Origin: an uncultured Ruminiclostridium sp.
GTDB lineage: Bacteria > Bacillota > Clostridia > Oscillospirales > Ruminococcaceae
DNA: 15,531 nt
Assembly (NCBI GenBank): GCA_934490165.1
Contig: CAKSTB010000031.1
Span: 1 to 15,531, forward strand
Direction: 5' to 3'
Part shown: piece by piece, positions 6,481 to 12,812 of the stretch
Layout of the letters: each line of letters begins with the position of its first letter
Numbering within the stretch: position 1 is the first letter of the stretch
Notes under the pieces: generated by a model
What the model saw: the letters and a program-made list of their open reading frames with translations, nothing else
Databases searched by the model: none
Told to the model about the DNA's origin: nothing
Position numbers and translations under genes: made by a program

Positions 6481-7291
6481 GTATAACTGGGTATTGTATA
6501 GACCTTAAATTCGGGGGGCTACCCCTGTTTTTCAAAAAAACAATGCAATAAACACATTTACCCACTTGACAAATGCTGCCGATAGCGTTATTATAATTAC
6601 GCAGGCTGTTAAGCTCTGAGAGATTATCAGAATGCTTATCTGAGTATTTTGTTGAAATGAGCCCGGAGTGCAAGCCGGGCTTATTTCTTTTCTTGATAAA
6701 TCTGATAACCTTAAGGCTGTAGGAATTATCTGCATAAACGTTTCTGTTGTCGTAGCGCATTTTACGCTGTTTACGGATAAGACGCAGATTGACAAGATTG
6801 CTGACTATTTTCATTGCGGTGTCACGCTTGATGTTCAGCTCATCGGCGAGGTCGTTGAAACTTTTGAAACAATATCCGAGCTTGCTGTCTATTGATTTCA
6901 TAATGAGAATATAAAGGCGCAGTTCGGGTGCGGAAAGCTTCTTATTGAACACATTTCTGTCTATACGGGTATAATCAGATTTTACATTGTTCTTTTCGGG
7001 ATTCAGAACGTATGTGTATGTACCTTTGCGATTGTCTTTATGATAAGCCGCAATTATATGTGTGATGTAACCTTTTCTCATCAGGCTTTCAATTATACGA
7101 GATACTGTCTGTGTAGACTTTATACCGCAGTGTGCTGCTATAGTCTGCTGTCTGACACGCTTATATTCGTGTCCTGCTCTGCTTCGTATATTTGAATAGA
7201 TTGAAAGCAAATAGGTATACACGGCAAACTCATTGTGTGTAAGTTCACTTGCGGTAATAACCGAGTTAGATATAAGAAAGTAACTCTTCAT
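6440..7291 (-). CDS. Twin winged-helix protein, putative replication initiator or regulator
   Basis: The product has 283 residues and two successive winged-helix modules. The first spans about residues 1-98, with a helix-turn-helix around QQTIAAHCGIKSTQTVSRII (48-69). The second spans about 115-200, with FNDLADELNIKRDTAMKIVS (145-164). Two tandem winged helices are the fold of many plasmid initiators, and this gene closes an operon with primase-like and topoisomerase genes, so initiation or control of element replication is the likely role; a plain transcription factor remains possible. The last ~80 residues look unconserved, overlap an antisense RNA unit and end inside an inverted repeat. 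ATG at 7291 is preferred (AGGA nine bases upstream) over GTG at 7297. It begins 29 bases after the primase-like gene. Confidence 0.7.
   Translation of the reverse strand: MKSYFLISNSVITASELTHNEFAVYTYLLSIYSNIRSRAGHEYKRVRQQTIAAHCGIKSTQTVSRIIESLMRKGYITHIIAAYHKDNRKGTYTYVLNPEKNNVKSDYTRIDRNVFNKKLSAPELRLYILIMKSIDSKLGYCFKSFNDLADELNIKRDTAMKIVSNLVNLRLIRKQRKMRYDNRNVYADNSYSLKVIRFIKKRNKPGLHSGLISTKYSDKHSDNLSELNSLRNYNNAIGSICQVGKCVYCIVFLKNRGSPPNLRSIQYPVILPSERQNIFYIRI
6514..6533 (+). terminator. Possible terminator of rightward transcription
   Basis: GGGG-CTA-CCCC (6515-6525), extended by one G-U pair, is followed by TG and TTTTT. It could stop transcripts from the Sel1-like gene about 240 bases after that gene's stop. 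The stem is short and lies within the opposite-strand winged-helix gene, so it may be accidental. Confidence 0.3.
6566..6594 (+). promoter_or_regulatory. Antisense promoter within the winged-helix gene
   Basis: TTGACA (6566-6571), an exact 17-bp spacer and TATTAT (6589-6594), reading against the surrounding gene. The consensus -35 box, one-off -10 box and ideal spacing are unlikely by chance inside a coding region, and a terminator-like hairpin follows about 65 bases on. Confidence 0.72.
6601..6690 (+). ncRNA. Candidate antisense RNA to the initiator-like gene
   Basis: The promoter just upstream puts the 5' end near 6601. A 12-bp stem, AAATGAGCCCGG / CCGGGCTTATTT (6655-6666 with 6675-6686, one G-U pair), with the T-rich tail CTTTTCTT ends a transcript of about 90 nt. 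It is fully complementary to the mRNA over about codons 201-232 of the winged-helix gene, directly after the second DNA-binding domain. Counter-transcribed RNAs commonly limit the copy number of plasmid replicons, so control of the element's replication gene is a natural hypothesis. Unlike classic cases it targets the 3' half of the message, not its leader. Confidence 0.6.
6655..6690 (+). terminator. Terminator of the antisense RNA
   Basis: A GC-rich core GCCCGG / CCGGGC extended to a 12-bp stem around an 8-nt loop, with a T-rich tail from 6684. The stability and tail are those of an intrinsic terminator even though the bases also encode part of the opposite gene. Confidence 0.65.
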
Positions 7292-7320
7292 TTTCACACA
7301 TCCTTGTATTTTGTTGTATT

Positions 7321-8520
7321 TTAACGTCTGAGCGGCTTAGTAGTCTGAACGATACTTTTCTCTTCTAACGCTCTGAACGCCTTTAAATCATCGTTAAAGT
7401 CTTTATTTAAGGGTATATCATCCGATATTGTATATCCTTTTAGTGCATACTTGTCACTGAGCTGTGCCGAGGCGTGCCTGCCTGCATCATCGTTGTCAAG
7501 ACAGAGTGTAATTTCGGTAATGGGATTATTTTGTAAAAACTCATCAAGAGCAACATCAGATTTGCCACCAAGGGAAATCATAGTCAGCTCTTGCCAGGAA
7601 TCCTGATCGTTTCTTATAGCATAAAATGACGCATAAGACAGCATATCAATTACAGACTCGAAGACATACAGCTTGTTCTTATTTGTACCGATTAAAGAAA
7701 ACGAATATTTCTTATCACTTCCGGGCAAATCTACACGGTATGTAGATTTATCCGATACAGAACGGCAAAACGCATAGCGTGACATAACGCCATCACCGTT
7801 TACAGCAATCATATTGACGTATTTTTTAGTAATACCACGCTCGATAAGCTCAGGTATATGTTCACTGCTGAACCCTTCGCAGATATACTTTTCACCTTTT
7901 TGCTTCTGTGCCTGAAGCTCAACGGTAACATATTCCGGTGCGTTTTCAGGCACATCATTTTTGAAGCGATAAAACGGTGTGTTCGAGCTGTCATACCCGA
8001 CAAGCTGAAGCCCGCTGTATCCGACGCCCTGATATAGCTTACGGTCGTAAATCAGCTGATTTACGATACTGTATTCCAATCCACGGGTTTTACATAAGTA
8101 AGCGATTACATTACTGTAATTGCGCTGTCCGTTTTCTTTGTGATCCTGTTCGGGTAAAATAAGCCGATGTGATTCCTTATCTTTAGGAACGCTCGGCTTT
8201 GACGGTGCCTTATTTGGAGTATACTCAATCTGAATATCTCCACAAAGCGACTTTACAGCGTCTGTAAAGCTTTGTCCGTAAATCTTCATACAGAACGCAA
8301 TGGCATTGTTGCCACCTTCGTCACGGCTGTTCCAGTACCACCCTCTGCGGTCATTTGTGATAAAAAGGCTGTCGTGCTTATCACAGCGATAACCGTTACC
8401 GCTTTTCTTTACGCTGAAGCCTTCTGTTCGTTCAAGAAATTCCACCATATCAACATTTCTTGCACGCTCTATCTGTTCTTTCGTAACATAGTTACTCGGT
8501 TTAGATTTAGAAAAACTCAT
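7321..8520 (-). CDS. DUF3991/Toprim primase-like protein
   Basis: The 399-residue product has the layout of primase-related proteins found on Firmicute conjugative elements. The N-terminal ~95 residues resemble a CHC2-type zinc-binding domain but keep only part of the metal ligands (C46, H49 visible), so zinc binding is uncertain. A DUF3991-like region follows (about 135-275), ending in the typical PGSDKKYSFSLIG segment. A Toprim domain is next (about 283-375) with the catalytic glutamate in YVFES (E288) and the aspartates in LDNDDAG (D342, D344). Toprim proteins handle nucleotidyl transfer; here priming of transferred or replicating element DNA is inferred. About 60 residues (roughly 185-245) seem inserted within the middle domain. 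The start overlaps the preceding stop as ATGA, indicating translational coupling. Confidence 0.85.
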   Translation of the reverse strand: MSFSKSKPSNYVTKEQIERARNVDMVEFLERTEGFSVKKSGNGYRCDKHDSLFITNDRRGWYWNSRDEGGNNAIAFCMKIYGQSFTDAVKSLCGDIQIEYTPNKAPSKPSVPKDKESHRLILPEQDHKENGQRNYSNVIAYLCKTRGLEYSIVNQLIYDRKLYQGVGYSGLQLVGYDSSNTPFYRFKNDVPENAPEYVTVELQAQKQKGEKYICEGFSSEHIPELIERGITKKYVNMIAVNGDGVMSRYAFCRSVSDKSTYRVDLPGSDKKYSFSLIGTNKNKLYVFESVIDMLSYASFYAIRNDQDSWQELTMISLGGKSDVALDEFLQNNPITEITLCLDNDDAGRHASAQLSDKYALKGYTISDDIPLNKDFNDDLKAFRALEEKSIVQTTKPLRR

Positions 8521-8723
8521 AAAAAGCTCCTTAAAAAAGAAAGCAACGATTTCCTCTTGTTCTGAGGTTGTCGTTGCTTTTGTGTTTTATTTTCTTCTCT
8601 CCAGTACCATTGCCTACTGAATTCATCGGCAGTATCTCGCTTGATGATTTCTTTTTTCAGACGTCGAATGCGGAATGCCTGTGTTATAATTACGGCTAAT
8701 AAAATTGTTATAAGAACGCTCAT
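8517..8723 (-). CDS. Small basic membrane protein, unknown function
   Basis: The 68-residue product has one N-terminal membrane segment (about residues 3-16, LITILLAVIITQAF) followed by a strongly charged, Lys/Arg/Gln-rich tail that would face the cytoplasm. It fits exactly between its neighbours: it begins five bases after the topoisomerase stop and its TGA overlaps the ATG of the primase-like gene. No good ribosome-binding site is visible (only GGA about 15 bases upstream), so translation probably depends on ribosomes finishing the upstream gene. The tight packing supports a real gene. A role in tethering the replication or transfer proteins to the membrane is only a guess. Confidence 0.6.
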   Translation of the reverse strand: MSVLITILLAVIITQAFRIRRLKKEIIKRDTADEFSRQWYWREENKTQKQRQPQNKRKSLLSFLRSFL

Positions 8724-8728
8724 AGGTT

Positions 8729-11131
8729 TTATTTGTTCCGTTTCTGCGACTTGGCAGGAAAATCAAAATCAATCTTGCCGTCTTTAACAACAAGAGCCGC
8801 TGAGAATGTTTTGCCCGCCTTTGATGTAAACCCGTTTATTATCCTTGTGCGTTTATTTGCACATAGCATAGCCGCAATCGTTTCTGTGATACATTTTCCG
8901 CATATAGTTCCAGCTATAAAAAAACTGCAACCGCTTTTATAGCCGGTGCAGACCCATCCTTTTGAACTTTTGACCATTTCTTTTCCACAAATCGGACATC
9001 TTAGACGTTCAGGAAACTCAAAACCAATTGTGTTATCATCTTTGATTATAAGCTTTGCATCAAATGATTTTCCGCTCTGAGATGTAAAGCCCTTGATAAT
9101 AGATGTTGTACGTTTTAACATAAGTTCTTTGGCGATTACATCTGATATTTTTTTACCACAGATTTCATTTGCAATATAGAACTTGCAACTGTCCGGATCA
9201 TCTTTAGAGTAACCGGTGCAGCACCAGCCGACTTTTTTCTTAATTACAGGTTTACCGCACAACGGACAAATAAGCGTATTGCCCGTCATTGCTGATGTGT
9301 CACTGTTTTTAATCTGTTCGACCCACTTAATCACAAGTTTCTTGTATTCATTCAGAAAATTATTGCCGTCAGATTCTCCTCGGGCAATTTTATCAAGTTC
9401 CATTTCCATATCGCCCGTCATATCAACAGACAACATATCCGGTACTATCTTTTCGAGCGTATTGATTATATACATACCTTTTTCGGTCGGCATAATGCTT
9501 TTGACAGCGTTACCGTTTTTCCGGGTTCGGCGGGCAATGTATCCTTTGTCATATAGTTCCTTAATTATGCCCTGACGTGTGGCGGCTGTACCAAGACCAC
9601 GTTTCGTTAGCTTTATATAGTTCCGTGTCTGCTCGTCTGTGATATTATTCCCGGCAAGCTCCATCGCCGTAAGCAGTGTCGCATCGGTGTAATATTTCGG
9701 CGGCTCGTTTTGTCCCTCTTTGACATCGAAACCGATAACTTTATAATCGTTATCCTTAACGATTTCGGGCAACCCGGTTACCTCCGGCGCTGCATCAACA
9801 GCAAACCAACCGGGATTGATTATATTCGTTCCGATTGCTGTAAACAGCTGATTATCAATCTGAAAAACAGCTTTGACGTTTTCTGTGACTGCTTTCGGAT
9901 AAACAGTGCGGATAAGCGATAATGCAAGTAAGGTATATGCCTTGCGCTCATTTTCTGACATACCGCTTAAATCATTCGGCACAAGAGCAGTCGGTGTAAT
10001 AGCAGTGTGCGAATCAACTTTGCTGTCATCATAATGCCGACGTGTGCAGGGTGCAAAATTGTCGGCAGGAATTGCGTATTTAGCAAATTCGGGCATTTCA
10101 AATAGTAGCTTTATTATCTTTACCGTTTCATCTTTCATCGCATCTGTTAGATGCTCTGAGCTTGTGCGTGGATATGTTATCAATCTGTTTTCGTACAAGC
10201 TCTGAACGAGCTTTGTAAGCATATCAATTGTGAGATCCGTACACTTTGATAAATCTGCAAGCAAATGTGTAGTGTTATATAAAAGAGGAGCGGCTATCTG
10301 TTTTTGCGACACCTCGACTTTAATTGCTTTTGCTGTATTTGATTCAATTTCATCTATTACAGCCTTTGCCGCCGTTTCAGTTTCATATTTATCTGCTATT
10401 TCGGCAGTAAACTTTGCACCGTCATTTGCTTCGATATTGGCAACTATTTTATAAAACGGTTTCTTGACATAATTTCTTATTTCCTGTTCCCGCTTAACAA
10501 CCATTGCGAGTGTCGGCATTTTTACACGTCCGCAGGCGAACACATTATCAGTACCACCGAATTTCAATGTAGCCGCAACAGATGTGTTAATGCCCACAAG
10601 CCAGTCTGTTGCGGACCGTATGCGTCCTGCATTTTCAAGCGGCTTCATCTCTTGAGCTGACCGCAACTCGGCAAATGCTTTTCTGATTTTATAAGGCGTT
10701 AAGTCTGTTATCCACACTCTTTTGTATGGTACTGTGCAATGCAAGACTTCATATAAATATGCAAAAATCAATTCGCCTTCACGGTCTGCGTCAGTGGCAT
10801 TGATTATCAGATCCGCCTTATCAAAGAACTGCTTAACATAATCACAAGCAAGCCTGGAATAATTATTATCTTTTACTCTTGTAATAAAATGTTCGGGTAT
10901 AATCGGGTAATTATCGAAGCTCCAGGATTTATAACTTTCGTCATAATCTTCAGCCGGAGCTAAACCGCATAAGTGACCGGCACCGTGACAAAGGATCGCT
11001 TGTTCACCGTTAAGATTTAAGTCCCAGTGTGCAATAGACGGTTCTTTAGGATGCACTGTTTTTTTATATGCGCCTAAAGCCTCGGCAATCGTCCGACCGA
11101 GGCTGTATTTTTCGGCATAAATTACTATCAT
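8729..11131 (-). CDS. topB: DNA topoisomerase III (type IA) with tandem zinc-ribbon modules
   Basis: The 800-residue type IA topoisomerase relaxes and decatenates DNA through a transient tyrosyl-DNA break. The Toprim domain has E7 and the DADRE motif (D114, D116, E118). The catalytic tyrosine is Y320 in LITYPRTSSEHL, and SHTAITPT (H375) completes the active-site region. The C-terminus carries two copies of one module, about 620-707 and 709-792: CxxCG, GW-C-CTGY or GW-V-CTGY, F-x-I-A-x-x-I-C-G-K, then GFTS-GK-F and a short strand ending in D/EFP. These resemble topoisomerase C-terminal repeats and zinc ribbons. Topoisomerase III homologues are regular members of conjugative-element operons and are thought to resolve replication or transfer intermediates. 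AGGAG lies five bases before the start, directly after an 11-bp-arm palindrome. Confidence 0.93.
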   Translation of the reverse strand: MIVIYAEKYSLGRTIAEALGAYKKTVHPKEPSIAHWDLNLNGEQAILCHGAGHLCGLAPAEDYDESYKSWSFDNYPIIPEHFITRVKDNNYSRLACDYVKQFFDKADLIINATDADREGELIFAYLYEVLHCTVPYKRVWITDLTPYKIRKAFAELRSAQEMKPLENAGRIRSATDWLVGINTSVAATLKFGGTDNVFACGRVKMPTLAMVVKREQEIRNYVKKPFYKIVANIEANDGAKFTAEIADKYETETAAKAVIDEIESNTAKAIKVEVSQKQIAAPLLYNTTHLLADLSKCTDLTIDMLTKLVQSLYENRLITYPRTSSEHLTDAMKDETVKIIKLLFEMPEFAKYAIPADNFAPCTRRHYDDSKVDSHTAITPTALVPNDLSGMSENERKAYTLLALSLIRTVYPKAVTENVKAVFQIDNQLFTAIGTNIINPGWFAVDAAPEVTGLPEIVKDNDYKVIGFDVKEGQNEPPKYYTDATLLTAMELAGNNITDEQTRNYIKLTKRGLGTAATRQGIIKELYDKGYIARRTRKNGNAVKSIMPTEKGMYIINTLEKIVPDMLSVDMTGDMEMELDKIARGESDGNNFLNEYKKLVIKWVEQIKNSDTSAMTGNTLICPLCGKPVIKKKVGWCCTGYSKDDPDSCKFYIANEICGKKISDVIAKELMLKRTTSIIKGFTSQSGKSFDAKLIIKDDNTIGFEFPERLRCPICGKEMVKSSKGWVCTGYKSGCSFFIAGTICGKCITETIAAMLCANKRTRIINGFTSKAGKTFSAALVVKDGKIDFDFPAKSQKRNK

Positions 11132-11146
11132 AATTTCTCCTTTCCG

Positions 11147-11170
11147 GATTGTGCTACAGGTAGCACAATC
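11147..11170. promoter_or_regulatory. Palindrome A in the topoisomerase leader
   Basis: GATTGTGCTAC (11147-11157) and GTAGCACAATC (11160-11170) are perfect 11-bp arms around AG. It overlaps the stop codon of the ParA-like gene and ends 11 bases before the AGGAG of the topoisomerase gene. It could bind a dimeric protein as DNA or form an RNA hairpin affecting translation or mRNA processing. No T-run follows, so it is not an intrinsic terminator. Its central 20 bases recur exactly at 12697-12716. Confidence 0.7.
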
Positions 11171-12272
11171 AACTTATAATATAGGCTTTTAGAATGTTGC
11201 TGTAAACGTTATTGTTATTTGCGTTGGTTGCCATCCAGTTGTCCGAAGGCTCGAGCATATACGCTTTAAATCCTGATTTAATCAACTGTTTATTTATGGA
11301 AATGAACTTATTCGTTGTCACGGGGAAAAAGCATAAATTAACGTCTACTTTATTTGGGATAATAACATCGTTGATATAATTTGTTAAAATCGGCATATCC
11401 CAATCTGCCGCCGAACACAGCAAAATGTGTATGTATGCATTATTGTTATACATAGTGCTGTCGTCACAGACGATATAATCAAAAGTTTCACTTATCTTAT
11501 TGAAGTCCGGGTATATAACCACATCATCTATGTTCAAACCGCTCTGATTAACTGTATCAGCATCAATGGTAAAGTAGTTACACAAGTCTTCTGTCACCGA
11601 TGTAACGACACATACCTTTGCATTTTCGTATTTTCGCAAGTAAAATGCAAGGTCAAATGCTGTATATGTGCAACCGCAACGTGGATAATAACCGAATACT
11701 GATATAATAACGTTTCCCCTCTGAATACGATCATAACTTTCATTTAATCGCACTGTTTGTCCCGAATATGAGCAGTCACAAGCGCCTTTGTAGTTCAAGT
11801 CCATATTGCCGGAAGAATTTCCGTATTCGTGAACTTGTCGCTCAAGATAATGTGTTTCGGCGTCAGAAGGTTTTTCTGACACCGAAATATCAGGCGGCTT
11901 ATCTGTCTTCGGATATAAAATGGCGTTATCTATTGCGGCAGGATCAAATCCCATAACAATATCATATACGCCTATTGAATATAACGCAGACGCAAATTTG
12001 TTAAAGCTATCACTGTTATTGCAAATAAAAATAACACGCATATATCCGTAACGCATTTTTACAATGCTAAGAAAATCTATCAGCGACACACCTTTTGATA
12101 CGGCATCGTCGCTTATCAAAATACCATGAGGACGGTACTTGTCATATATTTCAGCCGCAGTATTCGGCTTGATAGCAGTATATTTCCCCACTGTTACAGC
12201 TTGTTCCGATTTTTTAAGAGCCATTTCAATGGGGCGCATACTGCGTTTTCCAGTAATTATAACGAGGTTCAT
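11169..12272 (-). CDS. CpaE/TadZ/ParA-like protein with degraded P-loop
   Basis: The 367-residue product looks like a ParA/MinD-superfamily protein with an N-terminal receiver-like domain, as in CpaE and TadZ. Residues 1-115 alternate strands and helices with an acidic turn (ISDDAVSKGVSLIDFL). A low-complexity linker follows, and a P-loop-like domain starts at VIISVFGYYPRCGCTYTAF (188-206). The position corresponds to the deviant Walker A of ParA proteins, but the usual lysines are missing, so ATP hydrolysis is doubtful. FDYIVCDDS (264-272) occupies the Walker B position. Such proteins localise secretion, pilus or partition machinery. Its place between conjugation and replication genes suggests positioning of the element or its transfer complex; this is inference. 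It starts two bases after the preceding stop. Confidence 0.6.
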   Translation of the reverse strand: MNLVIITGKRSMRPIEMALKKSEQAVTVGKYTAIKPNTAAEIYDKYRPHGILISDDAVSKGVSLIDFLSIVKMRYGYMRVIFICNNSDSFNKFASALYSIGVYDIVMGFDPAAIDNAILYPKTDKPPDISVSEKPSDAETHYLERQVHEYGNSSGNMDLNYKGACDCSYSGQTVRLNESYDRIQRGNVIISVFGYYPRCGCTYTAFDLAFYLRKYENAKVCVVTSVTEDLCNYFTIDADTVNQSGLNIDDVVIYPDFNKISETFDYIVCDDSTMYNNNAYIHILLCSAADWDMPILTNYINDVIIPNKVDVNLCFFPVTTNKFISINKQLIKSGFKAYMLEPSDNWMATNANNNNVYSNILKAYIIS

Positions 12273-12274
12273 TA

Positions 12275-12811
12275 TTAATTCACCGCTTTCTGCTGTATCA
12301 GCGTATTTTTCAAATCATTAAGTATAGATGATATAATTCTAAGATTATCATCTTTGAACGTTTCAAAAGCAAACGAATCTAAGATAATCATCAGATAGCC
12401 GTTTGCCGAAAGGTAAAGCCTGTAAACAAGTCTTGATCTTAGAACCGGATTGGAAATAATACCATCAGCCGCCGTGATAACGGCAACTGATGATAAAGAA
12501 AAATAATTCAGAAGGACTGTTCTGTCGCTTATCGCATTTCCGTAACAAAAAGTTAAATTGCTGTCGTAAACGGAAAATGAGCATACAGGGATATGCGATT
12601 TTTTAATGTCCGAAAACATCTTTGTAAATAGTGCCGCACCTGTTAGAGTACAGTTCTTTTCTTCTGATTGTAGTTCTTCGCTTATAATTTTATTTATTGT
12701 GCTACCTGTAGCACAAATACTATCCGATTTTTTCTGACTTTGTTCCGTTGTCTTTCTGACCGAATTGACTTTTATCTTTGGGGTAGAGTATTTTAATTGT
12801 AATCTCTTCAT
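12275..12811 (-). CDS. Unknown protein between virB4 and the ParA-like gene
   Basis: A protein of about 178 residues that I do not recognise. It has a basic N-terminus, a Ser/Thr/Lys/Gln-rich and probably unstructured stretch (to about residue 50), then a compact alpha/beta domain with no membrane segment or signal peptide. The frame is open further upstream into virB4; the start is set at 12811, eleven bases after AGGAG, with ATG at 12820 (only two bases after it) as the alternative, which would overlap the virB4 stop. It ends two bases before the ParA-like gene and so belongs to the operon. Codons for CATGST contain palindrome B. A transfer accessory or small-molecule-sensing role is possible but unsupported. 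Confidence 0.6.
   Translation of the reverse strand: MKRLQLKYSTPKIKVNSVRKTTEQSQKKSDSICATGSTINKIISEELQSEEKNCTLTGAALFTKMFSDIKKSHIPVCSFSVYDSNLTFCYGNAISDRTVLLNYFSLSSVAVITAADGIISNPVLRSRLVYRLYLSANGYLMIILDSFAFETFKDDNLRIISSILNDLKNTLIQQKAVN
12697..12716. promoter_or_regulatory. Palindrome B inside a coding region
   Basis: TTGTGCTACCTGTAGCACAA on the + strand, the reverse complement of the core of palindrome A: 9-bp arms around a 2-bp centre. Here it encodes residues of the unknown protein. Its exact 20-bp identity to palindrome A about 1.5 kb away implies a sequence-specific binding site, for example for a partition, silencing or repressor protein. Confidence 0.65.
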
Positions 12812-12812
12812 G

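Noticed and set aside
6532..6795. 87-codon leftward frame inside the winged-helix gene
   Set aside because: Overlaps the well-supported winged-helix frame and shows no initiation site or family features.
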